From: a bacterium
GTDB taxonomy: Bacteria > Zixibacteria > MSB-5A5 > GN15 > FEB-12
DNA: 64,000 nt
Assembly: GCA_016708025.1 (NCBI GenBank)
Contig: JADJGQ010000004.1
Span: 124,001-188,000, forward strand
Reading direction: 5' to 3'
Part shown: positions 25,158 to 34,006 of the stretch, one piece after another
Position numbering within the stretch: position 1 is the first letter of the stretch
How the letters are laid out: each line of letters starts with the position of its first letter
The notes under the pieces: model-generated
Told to the model about the DNA's origin: nothing
Databases searched by the model: none
What the model saw: the letters and a program-made list of their open reading frames with translations, nothing else
Program-made: the position numbers and the translations under genes

Positions 25158-26567
25158 ATGAAACGAACCAAAATACTGGCGACATATGGTCCGGCGGTCA
25201 GTTCGGAGCGGTTGCTCCGTCGGATGGTCGATGAAGGCGTAAATGCTTTCCGTATAAACTGCTCTCACGGAAGCACCGAAGATTTTTCGGGAGCGGTCCG
25301 TCAAATCCGAAAAGCGACCACCAGCCAGCGCTGGCCGGTCGGAATTCTCTTTGATATCTCCGGCCCGAAACTTCGACTCGCAAGATTTGCGGGTGACCTA
25401 GCGGTCAAGGCAGGCGAACAGATCACGTTGACGGAATCGACGAGCGATCTGAAACTTCGCCAGATCGCAGTAAATCATCCCAAGATCATTGCATCGATCA
25501 GACCGGGCGAACGAGTTTTTATTGACGACGGGAATGTCGGTCTGAAAGCGGAGAAATGCGCGAATGGCAAAGTCAGCCTCAGGGTGCTGAACGCCGGAAA
25601 ACTACTTCCCGGGAAAGGGATCAACCTTCCGGATTCAGTGGTGCAGATGCCGACTATCGGCGCAAAAGATAAGAAAGATCTCAAGACAGCGGTCGAGAGC
25701 GGCGCGGATTTTGTCGCGCTGTCTTTCGTACGTTCGGCGGATGATGTGCTGGTCGCGCGTAAACTCATCAAGCAGTATGGCGGAAAACAGAAGATCATCG
25801 CCAAGCTGGAGAAGCGGGAAGCGATCGAATCGCTCGAGTCAATTATGGATGTATCTGACGGAGTGATGATCGCTCGAGGGGATCTGGGGGTGGAGCTGCC
25901 GCCGGAGCGTCTGCCTAATTTGCAGAAGCGGATCGTTGAGCTGGCGAATCTGCACCGTCAGCCGGTGATAGTTGCGACGCAGATGCTGGAGTCAATGCGG
26001 TTTTCGCCGCGACCGACGCGCGCAGAGGTGAATGATGTTGCCTCGGCGGTCTTTGACCATGCGGATGCGGTGATGCTCTCTGCGGAGACGGCGACCGGGC
26101 AATACCCGCTGGAGACTGTCCGGATGATGGCGGCGGTGATCTCGGCAAGCGAGGAACGTCGGGAGGTCAACTCCGGCATGGTGGTGCGTGACCTGACGGA
26201 TAGTATTGAGCCACATTTGGTTTCGCGGATGGTGGGGGCGATCTCGGACGACAGTGTGATCCGGGTGATCTTTGCCTTTACGACCTCCGGATTTACGGCG
26301 GAATTGATCGCCAATCTCTTTCCGCGTCAGACGATCGCTGCGCTCACATCCGACAAAAATGTCATGCGACAGCTCTCATTGATCCGGTCGGTTTGTCCGA
26401 TATATGTACGGCAGCCCGGCTCGTTCCATTCGCTGGTGTCAACCGTGAATCAGGTCAGCCGGAAATACCAACTGGCAAGCAAAGGAGAGCATGTGATCAT
26501 CACGGGAGGCGCGCCTTTCGGCAGAACGGTGCCTTCAAATCTGGTGATGATCCATGAGGTAGAATGA
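25158..26567 (+). CDS. pyk: Pyruvate kinase
   Basis: ATG 25158 gives MKRTKILATYGPAVSS, the normal family N-terminus, and 469 residues. An in-frame GTG at 25140 is possible. The TIM-barrel active site has VNAFRINCSHGSTEDF, GILFDISGPKLRLARF (Arg and Lys for PEP/K+), AKLEKREAIESL and DGVMIARGDLGVELPPE. MLSAETATGQYPLETV is the mononucleotide/K+ signature region. The small C-terminal domain ends at HVIITGGAPFG...NLVMIHEVE. It makes pyruvate and ATP from phosphoenolpyruvate. Its stop overlaps the next ATG by 4 bases, coupling it to an exported deacetylase-like protein. Confidence 0.95.
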   Translation: MKRTKILATYGPAVSSERLLRRMVDEGVNAFRINCSHGSTEDFSGAVRQIRKATTSQRWPVGILFDISGPKLRLARFAGDLAVKAGEQITLTESTSDLKLRQIAVNHPKIIASIRPGERVFIDDGNVGLKAEKCANGKVSLRVLNAGKLLPGKGINLPDSVVQMPTIGAKDKKDLKTAVESGADFVALSFVRSADDVLVARKLIKQYGGKQKIIAKLEKREAIESLESIMDVSDGVMIARGDLGVELPPERLPNLQKRIVELANLHRQPVIVATQMLESMRFSPRPTRAEVNDVASAVFDHADAVMLSAETATGQYPLETVRMMAAVISASEERREVNSGMVVRDLTDSIEPHLVSRMVGAISDDSVIRVIFAFTTSGFTAELIANLFPRQTIAALTSDKNVMRQLSLIRSVCPIYVRQPGSFHSLVSTVNQVSRKYQLASKGEHVIITGGAPFGRTVPSNLVMIHEVE

Positions 26568-27448
26568 TGCGTGCGAAAATAGGAATACTCGGACTGATGA
26601 TCCTGTTGGCGGTGGCGGGAGGAGCAATCGGACAGGATGAAGCACCGGCTAAGCCGGTCAAAGCGACCAAGTCGATCGCCATCACCTTCAATGAACTTCC
26701 GGCGGCGGAAGCATTCGGCGAGATACACCCCGAAGCGATCAATTTCCTGATTCTCCAGGCGCTGAAAAAACATGAGGTGAAGGCGGCGGGATTTGTCGTG
26801 GGGGCGAATCTGGAAAATCAATACGACCTGATCGGGCAATGGCTGAATGACGGCCATGCAATCGGGAGTATGACGTACAATCATGAAGATCTGAATGACC
26901 TCGGCTATGTGAAGTTCATCGAAGAGGTGTCGATGGGGGAAGCGGAGCTGGAGACGATGCTCGAGAGTTTCGGGCAGAAGAAGCGATATTTCCGCTACCC
27001 GTATCTTCACTATGGCGCAAATAAAGAGGATAAGCGGCAGGTGAAGGGGTATCTCTCCGAGGCCGGGACAGTGGTGGCGCATGCGTCGGTGGTGCCCGAT
27101 GACCATATGTACAATTTCACGCTGAATAAGATGGGGAAGGTGCTGGATTCGCTGCAGTACGTGGTGCTCAGGGATGAGTATTTCAACAGCGTGTTTGATG
27201 AGTTGGAGCGGGCCGAGATGATGGCGAATGATCTGGTGGGACACCAGGTGAAGCAGATTCTGATGCTCCAGACAAATCGATTGAACGCGATCTATCTGGA
27301 TGAGCTGTTGACCGCGCTGGAAGAGGCGGGATATAAGTTCATTCCGCTCGACGCGGCGCTTCGTGACGAAGTGTACGCGCAGGCGGAGAGTTACTATGGA
27401 TTGCGCGGGGTGGGGTATCTGGATATGCTGGCGCTGGAAGAAGAGTAG
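26564..27448 (+). CDS. Secreted NodB-like polysaccharide deacetylase homologue with degenerate active site
   Basis: The 294-residue protein has a signal peptide (MMRAKIGILGLMILLAVAGGAIGQ). The fold motifs of NodB deacetylases are recognisable: SIAITFNELP (41-46 core), GHAIGSMTYNHEDLND and YFRYPYLHYG. The residues that normally act are changed. TFDDGP/DDLP becomes TFNELP (Asn43, Glu44). The first metal His of the N-H-T-x-x-H motif is Met103, and only His107 remains. It may have lost deacetylase activity and be a binding protein, or use an altered metal site. It overlaps pyk by 4 bases, an unusual partner for an exported protein. Confidence 0.7.
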   Translation: MMRAKIGILGLMILLAVAGGAIGQDEAPAKPVKATKSIAITFNELPAAEAFGEIHPEAINFLILQALKKHEVKAAGFVVGANLENQYDLIGQWLNDGHAIGSMTYNHEDLNDLGYVKFIEEVSMGEAELETMLESFGQKKRYFRYPYLHYGANKEDKRQVKGYLSEAGTVVAHASVVPDDHMYNFTLNKMGKVLDSLQYVVLRDEYFNSVFDELERAEMMANDLVGHQVKQILMLQTNRLNAIYLDELLTALEEAGYKFIPLDAALRDEVYAQAESYYGLRGVGYLDMLALEEE

Positions 27449-27471
27449 AAGATTTTGTTATTGAGATGTGA

Positions 27472-27499
27472 AAGCCCGCTTGAGAGAGCGGGCTTTTTT
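27472..27499 (+). terminator. Terminator after pyk/deacetylase-like operon
   Basis: AGCCCGCT and AGCGGGCT form the stem with loop TGAGAG, followed by six T. Confidence 0.85.
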
Positions 27500-27512
27500 G
27501 TGGGGGAGCAAA

Positions 27513-27588
27513 TGTCGGGTTTCATGCGCCGGTGGAGTATTTGGGATGAGAGATCGCAGTTGAGATGGCGCATTCAACCCGACCTACG
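27513..27588. repeat. Dispersed copy of the TGTCGGGTT/AACCCGACC module
   Basis: TGTCGGGTTTCATGCG begins and CATTCAACCCGACCTACG ends this 76-bp segment; the ends are inverted repeats. It is homologous to the first module of the 254-bp tandem unit at 17760 and 18014. Confidence 0.7.
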
Positions 27589-27655
27589 ATTCTCTCAAAC
27601 GTATCAAGACAATTTTACCTAGCTGAGTCTGATGTTGAAATGTATGGGGCGGGGG

Positions 27656-27724
27656 TTGCTTCGAAATCGCGGAGGGGAGTTTTGTGCAGTAACAAATACT
27701 CATGCCGCGATTTCTCGCAATGAC
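27656..27724. repeat. Dispersed copy of the TTGCTTCGAAATCGCGG module
   Basis: TTGCTTCGAAATCGCGGAGG and GCCGCGATTTCTCGCAATGA bracket about 30 bases. It matches the second module of the 254-bp tandem unit. The two modules occur here in the same order but farther apart than in the array. Confidence 0.75.
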
Positions 27725-27756
27725 AATCTTGCGGATAGCTAAGAACAAGGGAGAAA

Positions 27757-27786
27757 GGGCAGACGGGGACGTCTGCTGCTCAAATG
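27757..27786. repeat. GCAGAC/GTCTGC palindromic repeat
   Basis: GGGCAGACGGGGACGTCTGC followed by TGCTCAAATG, the same 30-bp family as at 18875, 39257 and 49013. Confidence 0.75.
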
Positions 27787-27818
27787 TTGGTCCGCTACTC
27801 AGAGTAATACATAAAGAG

Positions 27819-27867
27819 AAACCCGGCGGGCTTGCTCCACTAGTACTGCAAGACGCGCCGGGTTTTC
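27819..27867. terminator. Long hairpin between convergent transcripts
   Basis: AACCCGGCG pairs with CGCCGGGTT across a 30-base loop that itself contains CTTGC/GCAAG; TTTTC follows on + and TTTCTC on -. It probably terminates the minus-strand gene ending at 27918. Confidence 0.65.
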
Positions 27868-27873
27868 ATTTAA

Positions 27874-27897
27874 CCCACCATAAATGATGGGGTACGG
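27874..27897. repeat. CCCACCATAAATGGTGGG palindrome, copy 1
   Basis: The sequence CCCACCATAAATGATGGGG then TACGG. Near-identical copies lie at 32051 and 38395. Confidence 0.75.
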
Positions 27898-27917
27898 TCA
27901 TAGGACCAGATCTAACA

Positions 27918-30092
27918 CTACTTCAGATACATCATCTTCTTCGTGGCGGTGAAGGAGCCGGAAGTCAGGCGGTAATAGTACACGCCTGTCGCGATATCAC
28001 TGCCATCGGAGGATTTACCATCCCAGGCAAACTGGTGGCTGCCTGAAGAGAGGTTCTCCTCATGTCGGTAGACCACCTTACCGAGGACATTGAATATCTC
28101 AAGAGAGACATCGCCACCATGCGGCAGGTCGAAGCGAATGACAGTTCCGCCATTAAACGGATTCGGGTAGTTCTGCTGCAATTCATACGAGTTGGGCAAC
28201 GGACCATCCGTCAGTGCAGCATTGACCATCGTCTGGCCGATCTGCGAAGTTACCTTGCCGCCATACTTGGTCGCGGTGGCGACAGACTGAATAGTAGTCG
28301 TCGTCAGGATGCGCAGGAGCGGTCCGGCGCGGAAGAAAGTGGCGTTCGGGAAATTCTCCTTTGGCGACAGCACGACATAGGTCGAGCCATTGCGGGCAGA
28401 GGTCTGCATTGACATACCGGTCGCCAGCAATTGCGGCGTGACATTTCCGGCCAGGACGATCTGCACCGCGCCGAGCGTATCTGAGGTCGCGCAGAGCAAC
28501 ATACCGGCATTGATGAAGAATGACGCGACATTCGATGAGTTGGGCGGCAGTACATTGGCCGTATCCAGCGCGGACATCCGGCGATAGAGCAGGACGTAGT
28601 CCTCGATAGCGAGCGTGCTGCCATCCTGATTGATATCCGAGGCATTCCCCTGGGCGACAGGGTCAACCGTGAAGACCGACGGACCATTGGCGAAGTAACG
28701 TCCAAAGAGACGGAAGTCTTCAACTTCGAACGGTACGGCATTCATGTCAACATCGCCGGGCGTTTCCGCGACCGGTTCAGGGCAAGCGATCCCGACGCCG
28801 CCGGAGTAGAGGACGATCTTGCGAATGGGGGAATCACATCCGACCAACGGAAGACCGCCAACGCCGGGGAGAACCGCGCCGGAAGCGGGGAGTTCAACGA
28901 AAACGGAATCCTGCAATTCAAACAGTCTCTCCACGCCAAAGAGGTGATTACCTGAGGCAGAGGAGATAGAGTTGTCCGCGCAGTCTGACCAATAGAAGCG
29001 GACTGGCGCAAAGCGACAGGCCCAGCTTGAATCGGAACCAACGAGGAAGCGGAGTCTGGCCACCGTGACCGGGAGAGTCGGCGCGCCACACGAGGGGTGC
29101 AGGTCGCCATTGTTGGTTTCGGCGATACCAACGAGATGAACCTGGCCCGGTGCGTTGGTATAGGTGAAATATTCCCAGGCGCAGGAGTCATAAAGAGCGC
29201 CGGGGAGTACTTCGGCGATCGACAGCGCGGCGCTGTCGAAGCGGAAAGTCAGATCAAATCCACCGATCCCCTGTTGCTGGGAGATCGAATCCAACGAGAG
29301 GTTCAGTTCGGCGATCTGACCGGGTACGATATCACGGACGGCATTCAATGAGAGACCAAGTGAGGTAAAGATCTCTTCTTCGGGATCCTCGTCATCGTCC
29401 TCAGGCGCAACCACCGCAAAGGTAAATTTGAAATGGTTCTGCTTGTAACCATCGGAGATCTTCAACAGCACGTGAAAGAACCGGCCGGAATCTTCGGGAT
29501 TCGGCAGGAAAGTCAGGTTGTAACCATTTTCGGTTTCAAGCAGTTCGACCGTACCGGACGGCTGCGGACGGACACGCTCATAGGAGACGACCGGCTGGTC
29601 GCATTCATCATGGTCATAGGTGCCGATCGGCAGCGTATAGAGCTCACCAAAGGGGATCGGAATAGTGTCACGCCGTTCGATACCATCAAGAACAACCACC
29701 GGCATCTGGTTTTTCGGGAAGAGAATAAGGCCGGTGCGTGTTTTCAGACTTGGTATGCTTTGCCAGTAAGCCTCGACCAACACCAGAGAATTGTACCATT
29801 CAACCTGGGAGCCGGCGGGCATGGACCAATAACCGCTGACAGAGTCAAGCGCGCCCGGTCCCTTGAGCTGGCGGTAGCGAATGATGCCATCGGCAGGATA
29901 TTCGCCACGGCGAGACTTAGGCGGTGTCGCCTTGAAAGTAAAGCTCGCGGAGTCACAGTGGTCATAGACCAGCCTGTGCTTGCTGTCATTGAAGACCGGC
30001 GGGCACCGGTAGTCAGATCCGGCCTTTACCGACGCTGCCACAGCGATGAGTAAGCAGAATCCGACGCAGAACAAGAATCGCGAGTAATTCAT
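27918..30092 (-). CDS. Secreted cohesin/dockerin-type protein with C-terminal sorting (FlgD-like) domain
   Basis: The 724-residue exported protein has a signal peptide (MNYSRFLFCVGFCLLIAVAASVKAG). The N-terminal 220 residues are beta-rich with no recognised motif. An acidic linker (EDDDEDPEEE, near 230) leads to a cohesin-like domain at about 240-390 (GIGGFDLTFRFDSAALSI). Around 445-510 lies a dockerin-like pair of Ca loops (GDVDMNAVPFEVEDFRLFG and SDINQDGSTLAIEDYVLLYR). The last 85 residues contain QNYPNPFNGGTVIRFDL, GKSSDGSDIATGVYYYRL and FTATKKMMYLK. That ending is the sorting/attachment domain seen in FCB bacteria. It is a likely surface or released scaffold protein; its ligand is unknown. 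Confidence 0.8.
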   Translation of the reverse strand: MNYSRFLFCVGFCLLIAVAASVKAGSDYRCPPVFNDSKHRLVYDHCDSASFTFKATPPKSRRGEYPADGIIRYRQLKGPGALDSVSGYWSMPAGSQVEWYNSLVLVEAYWQSIPSLKTRTGLILFPKNQMPVVVLDGIERRDTIPIPFGELYTLPIGTYDHDECDQPVVSYERVRPQPSGTVELLETENGYNLTFLPNPEDSGRFFHVLLKISDGYKQNHFKFTFAVVAPEDDDEDPEEEIFTSLGLSLNAVRDIVPGQIAELNLSLDSISQQQGIGGFDLTFRFDSAALSIAEVLPGALYDSCAWEYFTYTNAPGQVHLVGIAETNNGDLHPSCGAPTLPVTVARLRFLVGSDSSWACRFAPVRFYWSDCADNSISSASGNHLFGVERLFELQDSVFVELPASGAVLPGVGGLPLVGCDSPIRKIVLYSGGVGIACPEPVAETPGDVDMNAVPFEVEDFRLFGRYFANGPSVFTVDPVAQGNASDINQDGSTLAIEDYVLLYRRMSALDTANVLPPNSSNVASFFINAGMLLCATSDTLGAVQIVLAGNVTPQLLATGMSMQTSARNGSTYVVLSPKENFPNATFFRAGPLLRILTTTTIQSVATATKYGGKVTSQIGQTMVNAALTDGPLPNSYELQQNYPNPFNGGTVIRFDLPHGGDVSLEIFNVLGKVVYRHEENLSSGSHQFAWDGKSSDGSDIATGVYYYRLTSGSFTATKKMMYLK

Positions 30093-30404
30093 ACATGAAC
30101 TCCTGGGAGGTAGCCATAGGGTGACGCAACAGGTCGGGAGTCCGGCAAGTCGCTACCATCCGGTATGCCAGTCTCTTCAGATAGATTCGGACCAACGGGG
30201 GCCGAACTTGACAAATTTTTCAATCTGAAACAGCGACTTGGGATGTCCCTGTTTTGGGGGCGAAGGGTCGTTGGAAATCAATAAGTTACGTCAGTCAGGC
30301 AGGGGAGAAAATGGGGGAAGTCCCCCTTATTTGAGAGCGCAAATGAGGCGTCGGGGGGGCCGATGTTAAGGTTGGTTAAAGAAGGGGGAATGGCCAATAG
30401 CGGG
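30093..30404. other. Intergenic region between divergent genes (312 bp)
   Basis: This region separates the cohesin/dockerin gene (minus) from htrA (plus). The only structure I see is a small hairpin GGGGGAAGTCCCCC at 30315-30328. No gene or RNA is recognised, and no convincing minus-strand promoter was found. Confidence 0.4.
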
Positions 30405-30435
30405 TTGAATCCGCCGGAAACCGAATTGGTATAAT
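30405..30435 (+). promoter_or_regulatory. Extended -10 promoter of htrA
   Basis: TATAAT (30430-30435) preceded by TGG (extended -10) lies 44 bases before the ATG. TTGAAT (30405-30410) is a possible -35 at a long 19-base spacing. Confidence 0.5.
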
Positions 30436-30479
30436 CCAGCAAACCGACCAGGATAAATAAGAACAGGAGGCTATGACGT

Positions 30480-31973
30480 ATGCTAAACAGAAGTTGGCGG
30501 GTGACAGTGATGTCACTGATAGCGGTAGTGACGGTTGGAGTGCTTGGCGTTTTTTCGACTGGAGATGTGTTGGCCCAGAGCAAGGAGAACTCCGGGATGC
30601 AGTCGCTGCGCGCGCTGAACGAGGCGTTCATTCAGATCGCCAAAGAAGTGACTCCTTCGGTGGTGACAGTCTCGACCGAAAAAGTGGTGAAGATGCGTGG
30701 GATCGGCGGATTGAATCCAAACTTCGGAATGTTTAATGATCCCTTCGAGCAGTTTTTCAATATGCCGAAGGGGAATCAGTCGCCGCAACAGGAACAGAGA
30801 CAGCAAGGATTGGGCTCAGGAGTGGTGGTATCGGAGGATGGGTATATCCTGACGAACAACCATGTTATCGCGGGAGCGGACTCGATCGTTGTCAGGTTCA
30901 GCGATGGGAAGTCACTTGCGGCGAAAGTTATCGGCGCAGATGAAAAGACGGATATCGCAGTGATCCGGGTTGAGGCAAAAGGATTGACTCCGATCAAGCA
31001 GGGGAGCAGTGATGATCTGCAGGTGGGAGAGATGGTGATGGCGATCGGGTCGCCGCTGAATCCGAATCTTGCGCATACCGTGACCCAGGGGATAGTCAGC
31101 GCGAAGGGGCGGTCCAATGTCGGGCTGGCCGACTATGAAGATTTCATTCAGACGGATGCGGCGATCAATCCGGGGAATTCCGGTGGTGCGCTGGTAAATC
31201 TGGATGGCGAGCTGGTCGGCGTTAACACGGCGATCGCGAGTCGTTCCGGCGGATTTCAGGGGATCGGGTTTGCAGTGCCGGTCAATATGGCGCTGGACAT
31301 TATGAACGAACTTATCAGCAATGGGAAGGTTGTGCGCGGCTGGCTTGGAGTTGGTATTCAGGATGTGAATGAAGTGCTGGCGCGAGCGATGGGGCTGGAA
31401 GAAAACAGTGGAGTGTTGATCGGCTCGGTGGCGCCAGAGAGTCCGGCGGAAAATGCCGGAATTGCTCCGGGGGATGTGGTCATCAAAGTGAACAGCACGG
31501 AGGTGACGAATTCAGCACAACTTCGCAACCTGATCGCCCGAACAGAACCGGGGACGACAGTCACGCTCGGGCTCTTGCGAGATAGCCGGGAGAAAGCGTT
31601 GGCGGTGAAGTTGGGTGAACTTCCGGAACAGGACGAGAGCGGCGCGATACGCCGGGGCGGACCATCGAATGATCAGGAGCGAGGGCTGGATCCGGGATTT
31701 GATGTCGGACCGGTCACCCGCGAGTTTGCGCGGCAGTTCGATCTGCCGGAGAATACAGCCGGAGTGGTGGTGACTGATATTGACGAGTCGAGTGCGGCCT
31801 ATCGGCAGGGAGGCTTGCGCGCGGGGGATGTGGTGAGAGAAGTGAATCGGAAACCGATAGCCTCGGTGCAGGAGTTTGAGAGTGCACTGCGGGGTCTGAA
31901 GCAAGGAAGTCCACTCCTGTTGCTGGTTTCGCGAGGCGAGCAGCAGCGGTTTGTGGCGTTTGATATCGGTTGA
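30480..31973 (+). CDS. degP: HtrA/DegP-type periplasmic serine protease
   Basis: The ATG is 9 bases after AGGAGG. The 497-residue protein has a signal sequence/anchor (SLIAVVTVGVLGVFSTGDVLAQ). The trypsin-like S1C domain carries an intact catalytic triad: His128 in ILTNNHVIAGAD, Asp158 in DEKTDIAVIRV and Ser234 in INPGNSGGALVNLDGELVG. Two PDZ domains follow (around 300-380 with WLGVGIQDVNEVLARAMGLE, and 405-495 with GVVVTDIDESSAAYRQGG). The short Q-rich loop QSPQQEQRQQ after FNMPKGN matches the LA loop of Do-like proteases. It degrades or refolds misfolded envelope proteins. Confidence 0.95.
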   Translation: MLNRSWRVTVMSLIAVVTVGVLGVFSTGDVLAQSKENSGMQSLRALNEAFIQIAKEVTPSVVTVSTEKVVKMRGIGGLNPNFGMFNDPFEQFFNMPKGNQSPQQEQRQQGLGSGVVVSEDGYILTNNHVIAGADSIVVRFSDGKSLAAKVIGADEKTDIAVIRVEAKGLTPIKQGSSDDLQVGEMVMAIGSPLNPNLAHTVTQGIVSAKGRSNVGLADYEDFIQTDAAINPGNSGGALVNLDGELVGVNTAIASRSGGFQGIGFAVPVNMALDIMNELISNGKVVRGWLGVGIQDVNEVLARAMGLEENSGVLIGSVAPESPAENAGIAPGDVVIKVNSTEVTNSAQLRNLIARTEPGTTVTLGLLRDSREKALAVKLGELPEQDESGAIRRGGPSNDQERGLDPGFDVGPVTREFARQFDLPENTAGVVVTDIDESSAAYRQGGLRAGDVVREVNRKPIASVQEFESALRGLKQGSPLLLLVSRGEQQRFVAFDIG

Positions 31974-31996
31974 GGAAGTGAGAGCGAAGAGAAGAG

Positions 31997-32022
31997 CAGG
32001 GCCGGAAGGCCCTGTTTTTTTT
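31997..32022 (+). terminator. Terminator after htrA
   Basis: CAGGGCC and GGCCCTG form a 7-bp stem with loop GGAA, followed by eight T. Confidence 0.9.
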
Positions 32023-32050
32023 GTATCAAGAGTGGTCGGTGATTGAGAAG

Positions 32051-32074
32051 CCCACCATAAATGGTGGGGTACGG
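32051..32074. repeat. CCCACCATAAATGGTGGG palindrome, copy 2
   Basis: CCCACCATAAATGGTGGGG then TACGG, preceded by TCGGTGATTG as at copy 3. The remaining bases up to 32267 contain no recognisable gene. Confidence 0.8.
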
Positions 32075-32267
32075 TGGATTAATAGGGGTGGGGAGACTGG
32101 GGATTTGTGCCGCTGACAATGAGTGTCGAAACCTACACTTCGCGCACCGGCTACGCCAACAGAGGATCCGACCTACAATACTGTTACCCAAGCAACAGTG
32201 TTACAATCGGTCGGTCGTACCGTTGAAACAGCTCTCCACCCCAATAGGGTACTCCACCATATCGAGA

Positions 32268-33125
32268 TCAGGCGTTCGCATGTCCAAACTTTGCCTCAGC
32301 TTTTTTGGCCGTTCGAAACATGAGAAAAGTGAAGATGACGCATACTATTGCGGCAATCGCTACATAAGTTGGCGACTGGAAGCTCAGGATAAACGCGCCG
32401 CACGCGACTAATGATGTAATTACGACCGTCGCACAGCCGAATATTGCCATTGCCATGCTGAACACCCTTTTCTCCGGTTGCAACTGCTCTTCGCGTTTCC
32501 TGATCATCTCGACAACCGAAGCGACATTGGATACGCCAAGCACAACTGCCCATCCAAGAAACAAGTATGCAGCGGATGTTCTTCCATGGCGGTACTCGAA
32601 AAGGGCAATGATGAGGAGCGTAAGAACAATTGCGAGCGCATAGCTCCATGCGAGTAGACTCGCGAGTGATCTATTCTTGCGCCTGCCTTGTTCTAACTGC
32701 ATGAGTCGGAATGTACGAACTACATATATGACAGTGAGAACTGTGACCACAAGCGCAACCGTCAAGCAAGCCAACCCCCCAGCAGTAAGATTGGACCGCA
32801 GCAGTACTATACCAAATAGTAAGATCGCAACCTGAACAGAAAAGAGTATGGACAGGACTGCTCTGAAGCGAAGTCGCTCGTGATCGAACTGTGGCCCGTC
32901 GCCGCCACTATCAGATACGCAGTGGCGGAGCTTTGCGTAGTACCAAGCCGCTATTAACCCTAATGCACCCAACGCGCCTTGCAAAATAACCTCAGGAATC
33001 TCTTTCAATGAAGTCTGATCGGCCTGTGCGAAGAGATATGCCATACCAATTGCCATAAGGTAAGCATATGCTGCACCGGTCAGTGCCCACTTAGCCAGCA
33101 CACCTGAAGTAAGCTTCTTTATCAT
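32268..33125 (-). CDS. Hypothetical multi-pass membrane protein (285 aa)
   Basis: The frame starts at ATG 33125 just after AGGGGATA. Eight hydrophobic segments in four pairs are visible, for example WALTGAAYAYLMAIGMAYLF, GALGALGLIAAWYYAKL, LSILFSVQVAILLFGIVLL and ACLTVALVVTVLTVIYVV. The C-terminal pair is separated from the rest by a basic cytoplasmic stretch (EMIRKREEQLQPEKR). I recognise no family or catalytic motif. It looks like an integral inner-membrane protein. Its sequence style (more A/T-rich, even codon use) differs from the G-rich + strand genes around it, and it sits between two repeat-bearing spacers, so it may have been acquired later. Confidence 0.6.
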   Translation of the reverse strand: MIKKLTSGVLAKWALTGAAYAYLMAIGMAYLFAQADQTSLKEIPEVILQGALGALGLIAAWYYAKLRHCVSDSGGDGPQFDHERLRFRAVLSILFSVQVAILLFGIVLLRSNLTAGGLACLTVALVVTVLTVIYVVRTFRLMQLEQGRRKNRSLASLLAWSYALAIVLTLLIIALFEYRHGRTSAAYLFLGWAVVLGVSNVASVVEMIRKREEQLQPEKRVFSMAMAIFGCATVVITSLVACGAFILSFQSPTYVAIAAIVCVIFTFLMFRTAKKAEAKFGHANA

Positions 33126-33296
33126 TATCCCCTGTAACTATTAGTGGGTGCTTCCGCTATAAGTCCTGTGCGTCAAAGCCCTTGCTCGCAGGGTCTGCGG
33201 AGGTGAGGCCTGTGGAGAATTCGTGCAGATGGTGGTCATGTTACTCCCTGACCGTAAGAAACTGAAACGGAAGGGATGAGGCAAGAGAAGAAATGA

Positions 33297-33373
33297 GGGG
33301 ATCGCGACGCCTTGCCGTCAAAGTGTCGAATTGAGATGCGAGGGAAGTGCTGGGCAAGGCTCGCGATGACGGG
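33297..33373. repeat. 76-bp inverted-repeat element, copy 1
   Basis: Outer arms ATCGCGACGCCTTGCC and GGCAAGGCTCGCGAT are inverted copies with one extra base. Between them lies TTGAGATGCGAGGGAAGTG. Copy 2 at 33853 is about 90% identical. Confidence 0.85.
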
Positions 33374-33382
33374 CTTCGGGGC

Positions 33383-33410
33383 GGGCAGACGGGGACATCT
33401 GAAGTGCAAG
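33383..33410. repeat. Degenerate GCAGAC palindromic repeat
   Basis: GGGCAGACGGGGACATCTGA then AGTGCAAG; the right arm differs from the family consensus. Confidence 0.55.
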
Positions 33411-33852
33411 CTGTATTACAATTGTCAGTACTTCAAAGTCCGCGCCCATTAATAGAGGGAGGAGAATAGCCGAGACTCCCTCGCTGGTTTTCGCGGAAGG
33501 CGTGATCGGTCAACCAAGCGGGTAATTGCAGGAGCCATGTCCAACAGTCAACCCACGGCTAACCAGGTACTTGATGATTCCAGGTTGTCACCCCCCGGCA
33601 GAAAGGTCAGTCGGTCGACTGGAAAGCAGGATTATTTGGTCGAGAATAAGCGCAGATCACTCTCCCGACAGTCAACCAATTCGATGGCAGATACTTGATG
33701 ATGCCAGACTGGCTTCGGCCCATCACCTGGCACTTGGCAATCATCCTCACCGGCTCTACCGCCACCCGGCATAGGAATCGTCATCACGAGCTTTGCTTCA
33801 TCCATTTGACAAGGCAAAGCGTCGTGATCTCAGTTTCGATTCAACTGTCGCA

Positions 33853-33928
33853 GGGGATCGCGACGCCTTGCCGTCGGAGTGTCGGGTTGAGATGCGAGGG
33901 AAGTGAAGGGCAAGGCTCGCGATGACGG
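33853..33928. repeat. 76-bp inverted-repeat element, copy 2
   Basis: Same arms as copy 1 at 33297, ending CTCGCGATGACGG. The ending resembles CTCGCAATGAC of the 254-bp array's second module, suggesting a common type of element. Confidence 0.85.
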
Positions 33929-34006
33929 AACGCAGAGGTGGGGCGGATTGCATCAGTGACATCAAAAAGCTTGGAGGCGGAGGAGGGGGGAGTTATTCTT
34001 TCGGCC

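Larger units (their letters stand above)
33126..34006. other. Gene-free spacer of about 880 bp with repeats
   Basis: I see no gene here. The spacer holds two copies of a 76-bp inverted-repeat element (33297-33373 and 33853-33928) and one weak GCAGAC palindrome (33383-33410). The rest contains partial direct repeats such as AGTCAACC..GG..AG(A)TACTTGATGAT(T/G)CCAG near 33547 and 33670. Short frames across it look non-coding. Confidence 0.6.

Noticed and set aside
30315..30328. Hairpin upstream of htrA as a possible riboswitch
   Set aside because: Only a 5-bp stem is visible, with no conserved aptamer elements, and it lies upstream of the likely -10 box.
33526..33925. Overlapping short frames of 60-82 codons in the spacer
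   Set aside because: They cross repeat elements, lack ribosome-binding sites and show no protein-like features.
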